Of a stretch of 39,990 nt of DNA, positions 29,125 to 37,639 are shown in pieces. This stretch comes from an uncultured Rhodospirillaceae bacterium. Lineage in GTDB: Bacteria > Pseudomonadota > Alphaproteobacteria > Rhodospirillales > Magnetospirillaceae. The translations under genes were made by a program, and so were the position numbers. Each line of letters begins with the position of its first letter. Position 1 is the first letter of the stretch. The notes under the pieces are model-generated. The model saw only the letters and a program-made list of their open reading frames with translations, did not search any database and was not told the DNA's origin. The stretch spans positions 1 to 39,990 of the forward strand of contig CAIULK010000064.1 of NCBI GenBank assembly GCA_903899885.1, read 5' to 3'.

Positions 29125-29874
29125 ATGACCCTTCTGGCCCCCGAATTTCTCAAGACCTATTGGTCGGTGCCCGAGATCGCGGTCAACATCGTCGTTTTCA
29201 TGAACATTCTGGGCGCCTTGGCGCTGGGTTTGGTGGTCGGCTACGAGCGCACCTTTCACGGCCGCGCCGCCGGGATGCGCACCTATGGGCTAGTCTGCAT
29301 GGCCTCGGCCGCGTTGACGGTGATCGCCGGCTATCCCGATTACTGGTTCGCCGGGCACGAGGCGCACGGCGGCGGCGGCGATCCCACCCGGATCATCCAA
29401 GGCATCGTCACCGGCATCGGTTTCCTGGGCGCCGGGGTGATCATGAAGGAAGGGCTGAACATTAGCGGCCTGACCACGGCGGCCTCGATCTGGGCGGCGT
29501 CGGCGATCGGTGTTCTGGTTGGCGTCGGATTCTACGCGGCCGCCATCTTGCTGACCCTGTTGTCGGCGGCGTGCATGATGTGGATCGCGCGGGTCGAGAA
29601 ATGGCTGCCGTCGCACCCGGCGATCGCCATGACCCTGCAATTCCGCCGTGACTTTCACCCAGAGGAACAGGTGCTGCGCCGGGTGGCCCTGGAGCGCGGC
29701 TACGACATCGCGGGCGACACCCTGACCATCCGCTTCGTCGAGGGGCGCGCCGAATGGCGGTTCGTCGCCATCGCGCTGGACCACGTCAAGGGCGCGCCCC
29801 TGTCCGAATTGGCGCGGGAACTGAGCGTGTTCGAGGGGGTGGAGGGCTTCCAGATGCAGCACGCGCGGAATTGA
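29125..29874 (+). CDS. MgtC/SapB-family membrane protein
   Basis: This 249-residue protein has five or so N-terminal membrane helices with the family motifs GLVVGYERTFHGRAAGMRTY and RIIQGIVTGIGFLGAGVIMKEG, then SGLTTAASIWAASAIG. A soluble C-terminal domain of about 90 residues follows, of ACT-like size. MgtC proteins modulate ATP synthase, K+ or Mg2+ homeostasis, and some affect cellulose or c-di-GMP levels in enteric bacteria. Here it closes an operon with the ABC exporter and two GGDEF/EAL-like proteins, only two bases after the permease. The start follows directly. The convergent dioxygenase gene ends 9 bases away. Confidence 0.88.
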   Translation: MTLLAPEFLKTYWSVPEIAVNIVVFMNILGALALGLVVGYERTFHGRAAGMRTYGLVCMASAALTVIAGYPDYWFAGHEAHGGGGDPTRIIQGIVTGIGFLGAGVIMKEGLNISGLTTAASIWAASAIGVLVGVGFYAAAILLTLLSAACMMWIARVEKWLPSHPAIAMTLQFRRDFHPEEQVLRRVALERGYDIAGDTLTIRFVEGRAEWRFVAIALDHVKGAPLSELARELSVFEGVEGFQMQHARN

Positions 29875-29883
29875 TGGACGGGG

Positions 29884-30840
29884 TCAGGCCGCGACTGGAG
29901 CCTCGCCGCACAGGGTGATTTGGTTGAAATGGCGGACCTCGTTTTTCGGGAACGGATAGCCGCGGTGAACCAGGCGGCAGTTGTCCCACATCACCAGATC
30001 GTGGTCGCGCCAGGGGTGGCGATAGGTGAAGCGGGGGTCCTCGATGGCCTGGAAAAGGGCCTGAAGCAGCGTTTGCGCCGCCGCATCCCCCATTCCCTCG
30101 ATCCCGATGGTGAAGCGGGGCGAGATGAACAGAATCGGGCGCCCGGTATCGGGGTGGCGCCGCACCAGGGGATGATGCATCACCGGCACGACGGCGGCGA
30201 TCCGGTCGCCCTCGGCGCGGACGGCGGGGTCCAGCGCATCGGCGAAGAGGGCGTTTTTCGACTTGCTCCAGTGATGGATGCCGACCCGCCCGTTCAGTTG
30301 CTTCCGCAGATCGCCGGACAGCGATTCGTACAGCAGCGTCAGGTCGCTGAACTCGGTCTCGCCGCCACAGGACGGGCCGACGACGTTGCTCAGAAACGTC
30401 ATTTTATTGGGCGTGGATTTGTGCTGCGCATCGACATGCCAGACCCGGGCATTGTCTTGAATGCCCATCAGCGGCATGTCGCGGCGCAATTCATTGACCA
30501 TCAATTGCACCCTGGAATCGTCCGGGTGGTAATAGACATGGAAGTTCGAGGCGGTCCGGCCGTTTAGCTCGGGAAGGCTGGGGGTATCGGCCCGGCTGAC
30601 CGGTGCGCCGGGATCGGGCAGCGGCGGCGGCTCGCCGAAACTTTCCAGTTCACCGAATTCCGCCGTGAAGGCGGCGAATTGCCGCGCCGTCAGCGGTTGA
30701 TCGCGGAAGACCAGCACCGGATGATCGCGGAAGGCAAGCCGAAGCCGGGCCACGACCTCGCGGGCAAGCGGTTGCGAACAATCCAGCCCCACGACTTCCG
30801 CCGCGCCGGACGGTGATAGTCGGTTGACGGTCAGGGGCAT
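29884..30840 (-). CDS. TauD/TfdA-family 2-oxoglutarate dioxygenase
   Basis: This 318-residue non-heme iron enzyme of the TauD/TfdA family uses 2-oxoglutarate and O2 to hydroxylate its substrate, often to release sulfite or a phenol. The facial triad is visible as H135-x-D137 (RVWHVDAQHKSTPN) and H292 (NCRLVHRGYPF), with the 2-oxoglutarate-binding arginine likely in EVRHFNQITL. GIEGM and ISPRFTIG also match the family. The substrate cannot be inferred: taurine, alkyl sulfates and herbicide-like ethers are possible, and no sulfonate transporter is adjacent. AGGAAG precedes the start at 8 bases. Confidence 0.9.
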   Translation of the reverse strand: MPLTVNRLSPSGAAEVVGLDCSQPLAREVVARLRLAFRDHPVLVFRDQPLTARQFAAFTAEFGELESFGEPPPLPDPGAPVSRADTPSLPELNGRTASNFHVYYHPDDSRVQLMVNELRRDMPLMGIQDNARVWHVDAQHKSTPNKMTFLSNVVGPSCGGETEFSDLTLLYESLSGDLRKQLNGRVGIHHWSKSKNALFADALDPAVRAEGDRIAAVVPVMHHPLVRRHPDTGRPILFISPRFTIGIEGMGDAAAQTLLQALFQAIEDPRFTYRHPWRDHDLVMWDNCRLVHRGYPFPKNEVRHFNQITLCGEAPVAA

Positions 30841-30941
30841 GGTTGTCTCTTCCTGTGTTGATCAAGGAACGCACGAGGTTCTTGTATCTTGTCTTCATTT
30901 CGGGTGTCTATCGCCCGGGTAACGATCTGTCGCGCGGGGCC

Positions 30942-31382
30942 TCACCGCTTGTCTTGAAAGAACGCCCGCAGCATCTGGGCGGCCTCCGATTCGCGCAAGC
31001 CCCCGATCACCTCGGGGACATGGTGGCAGGTTGGGTGATCGAATACCTTGGCGCCGTGTTCGACACCGCCGCCCTTGGGGTCATAGGCCGCGAAATACAG
31101 GCGCCGGATGCGGGCCAGCGAGATCGCCGCCGCACACATCGGGCAGGGTTCCAGCGTCACATACAGATCGGCCCCGGTCAGGCGGGGGTCACCGGTCGCG
31201 GCGCAGGCGGCGCGCAGCGCCAGAATCTCGGCATGCGCGGTGGGGTCGCGGGTTTCCTCGACCCGGTTGCCGCTGGCGGCCACAACGCGGCCGTCTTGCA
31301 CCACCACGGCGCCGACCGGCACTTCGCCCCGGCCGAAAGCGGCCCGCGCCTCGGCGAACGCCCTCTCCATCGCATCCATCAT
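30942..31382 (-). CDS. tadA: tRNA-specific adenosine deaminase
   Basis: TadA converts adenosine 34 to inosine in the tRNA-Arg(ACG) wobble position, an essential step in most bacteria. The 146 residues contain the zinc deaminase signature H50-A-E52 (DPTAHAEILALR) and P-C80-x2-C83 (LEPCPMCAAAISLARI), with the family ending around EVIGGLRESEAAQMLRAFF. The start at MMDAMER is the first Met; the second or fourth Met are alternatives. It is divergent from the amidotransferase gene, with 44 bases between starts. Confidence 0.95.
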   Translation of the reverse strand: MMDAMERAFAEARAAFGRGEVPVGAVVVQDGRVVAASGNRVEETRDPTAHAEILALRAACAATGDPRLTGADLYVTLEPCPMCAAAISLARIRRLYFAAYDPKGGGVEHGAKVFDHPTCHHVPEVIGGLRESEAAQMLRAFFQDKR

Positions 31383-31426
31383 CCATGACCCTTAACATAA
31401 GGGCGCCGCTGCCGTATATCTGTGCG

Positions 31427-32143
31427 ATGAACACACGTCCCGTCATTGGCCTTCCACTCGACAGCGAGGAGGGGGGCGGCTATTCCAAGCTGCCCTGGTA
31501 CGCGCTGCGCAAGAATTACTCCGAATCCGTCGCGCGGTCGGGCGGGGTGCCCATCCATTTGCCGCACGAACCGGACTTGGTCGAGGCTTATCTCGAACGG
31601 ATCGATGGGCTGTTGATCGCGGGCGGCGCCTTCGATGTCGATCCGGCCTTGTACCACGGCGGCGCGGCGCACCAGACGGTGGTGCTGAAATCGAAGCGGA
31701 CCGAATTCGAATTGGCGATCGTGAACGGCGCCTTGGCGCGCGGTCTGCCGATTTTGGGCATCTGCGGTGGCGAGCAGTTGTTGAACGTGGCGCTGGGCGG
31801 CAGCCTGATCCAGCACATTCCCGACGCGGTGCCGAACGCCTTGGCGCATGAACAGCCCAACCCGCGCACCGAACCGGGGCACGAGGTGGCGGTGGCGGCG
31901 GGCTCGATCCTGGCCGGCATCGTGCGGTTGCCGCGCATTCCGGTCAACAGCGCCCATCATCAGGCGGTGGCGGCGGTCGCGCCGGGCTGCATCGCCAATG
32001 CCCATGCCGACGACGGCGTGATCGAAGGGATCGAGAAAATCGGCGCGCGTTTTTGCCTGGGCGTGCAGTGGCACCCCGAATACGAAATCAGCCCGGCCGA
32101 CCGGCTGTTGTTCGACGCGTTCGTCAAAGCGTGCCGCCGATGA
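31427..32143 (+). CDS. Class I glutamine amidotransferase-like (PuuD family)
   Basis: This 238-residue peptidase C26 protein has nucleophile C113 (LGICGGEQLLN) and H216/E218 (VQWHPEYE), completing the glutamine amidotransferase triad. The fold resembles PuuD gamma-glutamyl-GABA hydrolase, which splits gamma-glutamyl bonds in putrescine breakdown. No other polyamine genes are adjacent, so the substrate is open. ATG 31427 is chosen; the frame is open further upstream but that part overlaps antisense tadA. Its TGA overlaps the next start, coupling it to the pseudouridine synthase gene. Confidence 0.88.
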   Translation: MNTRPVIGLPLDSEEGGGYSKLPWYALRKNYSESVARSGGVPIHLPHEPDLVEAYLERIDGLLIAGGAFDVDPALYHGGAAHQTVVLKSKRTEFELAIVNGALARGLPILGICGGEQLLNVALGGSLIQHIPDAVPNALAHEQPNPRTEPGHEVAVAAGSILAGIVRLPRIPVNSAHHQAVAAVAPGCIANAHADDGVIEGIEKIGARFCLGVQWHPEYEISPADRLLFDAFVKACRR

Positions 32144-32919
32144 ACGCGCCGCCCAAAACCGATGCGCCCGAAAAGGACGGCGAGCGGATCGCCAAGCGCC
32201 TGGCCCGCGCGGGCCTGTGTTCCCGGCGCGACGCCGAACGCTGGATCAGCCTGGGCCGGGTGTCGCTGAACGGCGAGGTTTTGAATAGCCCGGCGGTCAA
32301 TGTCAGCGAGGCCGACGTGATCTTGGTCGACGGCAAGCCGTTGCCCGAGGCCGACCGCGCCCGGCTGTGGCGCCTGCACAAGCGGGCCGGGCTGGTCACC
32401 ACCCACCGCGATCCGCAGGGGCGACCGACGGTGTTCGAGCGCCTGCCCGAAACCATGCCCCGGGTGGTTTCGGTCGGACGGCTGGATCTGAATTCCGAGG
32501 GGCTGCTGCTGCTGACCAACGACGGCGAATTGGCGCGGCGCTTGGAATTGCCCTCCATGGGCTGGGTGCGGCGCTACCGCGTGCGCGTGCACGGCGATGT
32601 CACCGAGGCGGATCTTGAAAAACTGGAAGACGGCGTCACGATCGACGGCGTGCGCTATGGCTCGATCCGCGCCACGCTGGACCGCAAGCAAGGCAGCAAC
32701 GCCTGGCTGATGGTCGCCCTGACCGAGGGCAAGAACCGTGAAATCCGCCGGGTGATGGAGCATCTGGGATGGAGCGTCACCCGCCTGATCCGGGTGGCCT
32801 ATGGCCCGTTCCAATTGGGCCGCCTGCCGGAAGGCGAGGTCGAGGAGGTGCCAGTCAAGGTGGTGCGCGACCAGTTGGGTCTGACGGTCAAGCATGAGAC
32901 TCATCGCCGGACGCCATAA
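32140..32919 (+). CDS. RsuA/RluB-family pseudouridine synthase
   Basis: This 259-residue enzyme isomerises uridine to pseudouridine in ribosomal RNA. An S4 RNA-binding domain (ERIAKRLARAGLCSRRDAER) leads to the catalytic domain with GRLDLNSEGLLLLTNDG, whose D116 is the catalytic aspartate. GKNREIRRVMEHLGWSVTRL closes it as in RluB. Whether the target is 23S (RluB/RluE) or 16S (RsuA) is uncertain, with RluB likeliest from the length and S4 domain. Its start overlaps the amidotransferase stop and its 3' end overlaps rsmD by 26 bases. Confidence 0.92.
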   Translation: MNAPPKTDAPEKDGERIAKRLARAGLCSRRDAERWISLGRVSLNGEVLNSPAVNVSEADVILVDGKPLPEADRARLWRLHKRAGLVTTHRDPQGRPTVFERLPETMPRVVSVGRLDLNSEGLLLLTNDGELARRLELPSMGWVRRYRVRVHGDVTEADLEKLEDGVTIDGVRYGSIRATLDRKQGSNAWLMVALTEGKNREIRRVMEHLGWSVTRLIRVAYGPFQLGRLPEGEVEEVPVKVVRDQLGLTVKHETHRRTP

Positions 32920-33490
32920 GGGCCGCCGCCTCGCCGCACCCGAGGGGCGGGGCGCGCGCCCGACCTCGGACCGCGCGCGCGAGGCGGTGTTCTCGATCCT
33001 GTCCAGCCGCGATGTGTTGGCCGGCGCCGTCGTGCTTGATGCCTTTGCCGGAACCGGGGCGTTGGGGCTGGAGGCGCTGTCGCGCGGGGCCGACAAAGCG
33101 GTGTTCCTGGAAAATCACCGGGCCAGTTTGGCCGCGTTGAAACACAATATCGAAACACTGGGCGAGGCCGGGCGCGCGGTGATCCTTGCCGCCGATGCCA
33201 CCCGCCCGCCGCCGGCCGGCGGTCACGCCCCCTGCACCTTGGCGTTCCTCGATCCGCCCTACCGCATGGGATTGGCGGCGCCATGCCTGGAGGCGTTGGC
33301 GGCGAAAGGCTGGCTGGCCGAGGACGCGGTCGTGGTCGTCGAGATCGCGGCGGATGAAGCCTTGATCCCGCCGCCGGGATGGGCGCTCTCGGACGAGCGG
33401 GTTTACGGCGCGGCGCGGATGATGTTTTTGGTCAAGAACAGCGAAGCTGTCACAAGGACTTGCCTTGACCCGGAGAATTGCACAGCCTAA
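32894..33490 (+). CDS. rsmD: 16S rRNA m2G966 methyltransferase
   Basis: RsmD methylates G966 of 16S rRNA with SAM. The 198 residues begin with the typical MRLIAGRHKGRRLAAPEG and PTSDRAREAVFSIL. Next come the SAM-binding LDAFAGTGALGLEALSRGA and the catalytic DPPY motif at 120-123. The C-terminus is about ten residues longer than usual (NSEAVTRTCLDPENCTA), which may come from a displaced stop codon. The gene overlaps the pseudouridine synthase gene by 26 bases, placing two rRNA-modification genes in one operon. Confidence 0.95.
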   Translation: MRLIAGRHKGRRLAAPEGRGARPTSDRAREAVFSILSSRDVLAGAVVLDAFAGTGALGLEALSRGADKAVFLENHRASLAALKHNIETLGEAGRAVILAADATRPPPAGGHAPCTLAFLDPPYRMGLAAPCLEALAAKGWLAEDAVVVVEIAADEALIPPPGWALSDERVYGAARMMFLVKNSEAVTRTCLDPENCTA

Positions 33491-33527
33491 TCCATCCGCG
33501 GAAGCGGTAACCAGATGGGATACCCAA

Positions 33528-34217
33528 ATGAGCCATACGCCCCTCGGCACGCCTTTTTCCAGCGACGACGTCGTGGTCATCGCCGACGATGAAACCTTCT
33601 CGCGCTTCATGGTCGCCGAGATGCTGGAACGGCTGGGGGTGCCGCGAACCAAGGTGGCCCGCGACGGCAATGAAACCATCGCGCTGTTGAATGGCGATCT
33701 GGCGCCGGCGATTCGGCTGATTTTGCTGGATTTCAACATGCCGGGACGCAACGGCCTGGAACTGCTGCGCGATATCCGCCGCGGCGCCTTGCGGGTGTCG
33801 CCCGCCGTCCCGGTGATGATGGTGACCGGGGTCGAGGTTTTCGGGCTGGTGGCCGCCGCGATCGCGCTGGATGTCGATGCCTTTTTGACCAAGCCGATGA
33901 CGCTGGACGATCTTCGCGCCAATCTGGACGCGGTCGCCACGGCCGAGCGCGATATCGCCAGTCCGGCGGACTATGCCGCGGTCGATCTAAGCGGATTGGA
34001 GGGGCGGCATGTTCCCCCCCCCGCCCGGGACGGCGAGCCGGTTCCGGTCACCGGTCTGGCCGAGGGCATGGTCGTCGCCCAAGATTTGATCGATCCCAAC
34101 GGCAACCTGCTTTTGGCCCAAGGAACGGTGGTGACCGCCCGCGTCGCCCGCCTGTTCCGTGGCTTGGCCGCGGCGGGGTTGCCGCTTGACGGGCTGCGGG
34201 TCATCAAGTCCGATTAA
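33528..34217 (+). CDS. Response regulator with short C-terminal domain
   Basis: This 229-residue protein has an N-terminal receiver with acidic residues D20-D21 (VIADDETFSRF), phosphoacceptor D68 (LILLDFNMPG), a threonine in VMMVTGVEV and lysine in FLTKPMTLDD. A 50-residue C-terminal segment reads VTGLAEGMVVAQDLIDPNGN and LLLAQGTVVTARVARLF. That pattern is often found before or beside HD-GYP/HDOD domains, but no catalytic HD motif follows, so the output function is unclear. Met 33528 is preferred over the upstream TTG frame, which overlaps rsmD. It lies 31 bases before glgP; a link to glycogen control is only suggested. Confidence 0.85.
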   Translation: MSHTPLGTPFSSDDVVVIADDETFSRFMVAEMLERLGVPRTKVARDGNETIALLNGDLAPAIRLILLDFNMPGRNGLELLRDIRRGALRVSPAVPVMMVTGVEVFGLVAAAIALDVDAFLTKPMTLDDLRANLDAVATAERDIASPADYAAVDLSGLEGRHVPPPARDGEPVPVTGLAEGMVVAQDLIDPNGNLLLAQGTVVTARVARLFRGLAAAGLPLDGLRVIKSD

Positions 34218-34248
34218 ATGTAACCAAAACCGGGGGACGGGAAAAGTC

Positions 34249-36699
34249 ATGCGCGAGACCCAAGTGCCGACGCTATCCGCGGAGGAATTCCGCGACCGTA
34301 TCCTCGATCACGTCTGCAAAACGATCGGCAAGAACCAGCAGACCATGACGGCCGACGATTGGCAGCAGGCGACCGCTTACGCCTGCCGCGATCTGATGGC
34401 CCCGGCATGGCTGGCCAGCCACGAGGCCAATTACCGCACCAACCCCAAGGTGGTCTGCTATTTGTCGATGGAGTTTTTGATCGGCCGGTCGCTGTCGGGC
34501 AACTTGGTCAAGCTGGGCCTCTATGAAACCTGCCGCAAGGCCTATGAACTGCTGGGGCTCGACTGGAAGAATATCGCCTTCTCGGAACCCGAGGCGGGAT
34601 TGGGCAACGGCGGCCTCGGCCGTTTGGCGGCCTGCCTGATGGACTCGTTGGCCACCATCGGCGTGCCGGGCTGGGGCTATGGCATCCGCTATGACTACGG
34701 CATGTTCCGCCAGCGCCTGGTGGGCGGCGAGCAGATCGAGGAGCCCGACGATTGGGCCCGCAACGGCAGCCCGTGGGAATTCAAGCGCGAGAAAAGCGTG
34801 TTCGAGGTGCAGTTCGGCGGCCGGGTGATTCATTTCACCGACGCGCAAGGGCGGCTGCGCCACGAATGGGTCGATGGCGAGCGGGTGGTGGCGGTCGGCC
34901 GCGATCAGGCGATCACCGGATTCCTGTCGCAGACGGTCAACACCTTGCGTCTTTGGCGGGCCGACGCGCTCAACACCTTCGATCTCAGCCGTTTCAATAC
35001 CGGCGATTATGTCGATGCCGTGCGTGGTGGCATCGAATCGCAGAATCTGTCGCGTATCCTCTATCCCGACGATTCCACCCATTCGGGCAAGGAATTGCGC
35101 TTCAAACAGGAATATTTCTTCGTCGCCGCCTCGTTGCAGGACATCCTGCGCCGCTTTTCCAAGCTCAATCCCGACCTCAAGGCGCTGCCCGACAAGATCG
35201 CCATCCAGCTTAACGACACCCACCCGGCGATCGCCATCCCCGAATTGATGCGCCTGCTGCTGGATCTCCACGGCATGGGCTGGGAGGAGGCGTGGGACAT
35301 CTGCGTGCGCACCTTCGCCTACACCAATCACACGGTGATGCCCGAGGCGCTGGAAACTTGGCCGGTCGATATGTTCAGCCGCCTTTTGCCGCGCCACTAT
35401 CAGATTGTTTGCGAAATCAACCACCGCTTCCTCGAGCATGTTCAGCACATTCGCCCGGGCGATTTCGATCTGTATCGCCGCATCTCGATCATCGACGAGG
35501 AAGGCGGACGCCGCGTGCGCATGGCCCATCTGGCCTTCGTCGGGTCGCACAAGGTCAACGGGGTGGCGGCGGTTCACACCGATTTGATTCGCCGTGGTTT
35601 GTTTCACGACCTCGACGTCGTGCTGCCGGGGCGTATCGTCAACGTCACCAACGGGGTGACGCCGCGCCGCTGGCTGATGCTGTCGAACCGCCAATTGAGC
35701 GAGCTGATTTCATCGCATATCGGCGGCACGTGGCCGCGCCACCTCGACCAGCTCAAGACTCTGGAACCCTTCGCCGAGGATGCCGACTTCCTGGGGAAAC
35801 TGGACGCGGTCAAGGCCCACAACAAGCGCCGCTTGGCGGCGCTGATCGCCGAAACCACCGGCGTTCATGTCAACCCGGCCTCGTTGTTCGACATTCAGGT
35901 CAAGCGCATCCACGAATACAAGCGTCAGCTTCTCAACCTTCTGCACGTGGTCACCTTGTACAACCGCATCCGCGCCGGGGCGACCCAGGGAATGGTGCCG
36001 CGCACGGTAATCCTGGGGGGCAAGGCCGCCCCCGCCTATCACATGGCCAAGCGGATCATCCGGCTGGCCAGCGACATCGCGCAGCTCGTCAACCACGACC
36101 CGGCGATCAACGGCTGGCTGCGGCTGGTGTTCATCCCCAACTACAACGTCTCGCAGGCGCAGATCATCATTCCCGGCGCCGATCTGTCCGAGCAGATCTC
36201 GACCGCCGGCACCGAGGCCTCGGGCACCGGCAACATGAAGTTCGCGCTGAACGGCGCGCTTACCATCGGCACGCTGGACGGCGCCAATATCGAGATCAAG
36301 GACGAGGTCGGCGAGGACAACATCTTCATCTTCGGCCTCGACGCCGATCAGGCCAACGATCTGCGAAGCACCCGCCGACAGGCCACCTGGGACCTGTACC
36401 ACGCCGATCCGGAATTGCGCCAAGCCCTGGATGTGATCGCGAACGGCTGGTTCTCGCCCGAGGACTGCAATCGCCACCGCCCGATCGTCGATGCCCTGAT
36501 GACCCACGACGAGTTCCTGGTGCTGACCGACTACCGCGCCTATATCGACTGTCAAGCCCGGGTGGCGGCGCTGTTCGGCGACCATCGGCAGTGGAACCAA
36601 AGGGCCTTGCTCAACATCGCCCGCATGGGCCGGTTCTCGATCGACCGCACCGCCCACGATTACGCGCGTCAGATTTGGAACGTCGAACCGGCCGGGTGA
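34249..36699 (+). CDS. glgP: Glycogen/starch alpha-glucan phosphorylase
   Basis: GlgP releases glucose 1-phosphate from glycogen or maltodextrin using pyridoxal phosphate. The 816 residues match the roughly 815 of E. coli GlgP. PLP is bound by K664 in TEASGTGNMKFALNGALTIG; GNGGLGRLAACLMDS and LNDTHPAIAIPELMRLL flank the active site, and VKRIHEYKRQLLNLLHVV is a second landmark. The start is MRETQVP, preceded by a GGGGGACGGG site. No other glg genes are present in the window; the response regulator lies just upstream. Together with pfp at the left end it supports a fermentable-carbon store. Confidence 0.97.
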   Translation: MRETQVPTLSAEEFRDRILDHVCKTIGKNQQTMTADDWQQATAYACRDLMAPAWLASHEANYRTNPKVVCYLSMEFLIGRSLSGNLVKLGLYETCRKAYELLGLDWKNIAFSEPEAGLGNGGLGRLAACLMDSLATIGVPGWGYGIRYDYGMFRQRLVGGEQIEEPDDWARNGSPWEFKREKSVFEVQFGGRVIHFTDAQGRLRHEWVDGERVVAVGRDQAITGFLSQTVNTLRLWRADALNTFDLSRFNTGDYVDAVRGGIESQNLSRILYPDDSTHSGKELRFKQEYFFVAASLQDILRRFSKLNPDLKALPDKIAIQLNDTHPAIAIPELMRLLLDLHGMGWEEAWDICVRTFAYTNHTVMPEALETWPVDMFSRLLPRHYQIVCEINHRFLEHVQHIRPGDFDLYRRISIIDEEGGRRVRMAHLAFVGSHKVNGVAAVHTDLIRRGLFHDLDVVLPGRIVNVTNGVTPRRWLMLSNRQLSELISSHIGGTWPRHLDQLKTLEPFAEDADFLGKLDAVKAHNKRRLAALIAETTGVHVNPASLFDIQVKRIHEYKRQLLNLLHVVTLYNRIRAGATQGMVPRTVILGGKAAPAYHMAKRIIRLASDIAQLVNHDPAINGWLRLVFIPNYNVSQAQIIIPGADLSEQISTAGTEASGTGNMKFALNGALTIGTLDGANIEIKDEVGEDNIFIFGLDADQANDLRSTRRQATWDLYHADPELRQALDVIANGWFSPEDCNRHRPIVDALMTHDEFLVLTDYRAYIDCQARVAALFGDHRQWNQRALLNIARMGRFSIDRTAHDYARQIWNVEPAG

Positions 36700-36849
36700 G
36701 CCAGCCTATGCCTTAAGTGTGCGGTCGGGGTTGGAATGCCCCCACCCATAAGAGTTTCACCCTACCTCCAAGCGGGTGTTTCAAATTCATCCGGTAAATC
36801 TCATCTTGCGGGCTCCGACGACAAGGCCCACGAAGACGGAGAGACGTGG

Positions 36850-37578
36850 ATGAAAAGTGCTAAGGCCGAAGCCCATGGACAGACGCCGGCCGGACACGAG
36901 CCTCAGCCGCGCATGGTGACCGTCCTCATCATGGGCAAGCGTCACACGGTGCCCGAGCATGCGACGATCATGCGGGCCATCGAATATGCCGGTCATCAGA
37001 TCATTCGCGGCGCCGGTTGCCGCGAAGGTTTCTGCGGCGCCTGCGGGACCATCTACCGCTTGCCCGGCGATTATAAGATTCATACCGGTCTGGCCTGCAC
37101 GACGCTGGTCAAGGAAGGCATGTCGCTGACCCAGGTTCCCGCCGTTCCGATGGAAAAGGCGATCTACGATCTGGAAAAGCTGACGCCCGACGTCACCACC
37201 ATTCAGCAGCTTTACCCGGTGGTCTTCCGCTGCGTGGCCTGCAACACCTGCTCGAAGGCGTGCCCGCAGGGTCTGAAGACCATGGATTATATCCAAGCGG
37301 CGATGCGTGGCGATATCGCCATGATCATGGACCTGTCCTTCGACTGTGTCGCTTGTGGCCTGTGCGCGCTGCGCTGCCCGGCCGAAATCGTCCAGCACAA
37401 GGTGGGCATTCTGGGCCGCCGCTTGTATGGCCGTTACCTCAGCAAGCACAGCCAGCATCTCGACGATCGCATCGACGAAATGCACGCCGGCAAGTTCGAT
37501 GCCGAATACGCGACCCTGATGTCGATGGCCAAGGACGAGCTGAGCAAGCTCTACTACGCTCGCGATATCGAGGCGTGA
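36850..37578 (+). CDS. Iron-sulfur subunit of fumarate reductase-like complex
   Basis: This 242-residue ferredoxin-like protein carries three iron-sulfur clusters. A [2Fe-2S] site uses C57, C62, C65 and C83 (GCREGFCGACG, LACTTL). Two [4Fe-4S] sites follow: C128/C131/C134/C138 (CVACNTCSKACP) and C166/C169/C172/C176 (CVACGLCALRCP). Classical SdhB/FrdB ends with a [3Fe-4S] site, but here the last cluster has the full four-cysteine pattern, as in TfrB-like or HdrC-linked proteins. It probably passes electrons between the flavoprotein and the Hdr subunits. GGAGAG six bases before ATG 36850 sets the start; the frame extends further upstream without homology. Confidence 0.85.
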   Translation: MKSAKAEAHGQTPAGHEPQPRMVTVLIMGKRHTVPEHATIMRAIEYAGHQIIRGAGCREGFCGACGTIYRLPGDYKIHTGLACTTLVKEGMSLTQVPAVPMEKAIYDLEKLTPDVTTIQQLYPVVFRCVACNTCSKACPQGLKTMDYIQAAMRGDIAMIMDLSFDCVACGLCALRCPAEIVQHKVGILGRRLYGRYLSKHSQHLDDRIDEMHAGKFDAEYATLMSMAKDELSKLYYARDIEA

Positions 37579-37639
37579 CCCGCCGCCGCCCTTTCGCGCG
37601 GCACCTTAAAGCAACGAACGGATTTCCGGGGGTATAGAG

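Noticed and set aside
34273-35694. 473-codon open frame opposite glgP
   Set aside because: Shadow of a well-conserved phosphorylase gene; no motif or ribosome site.
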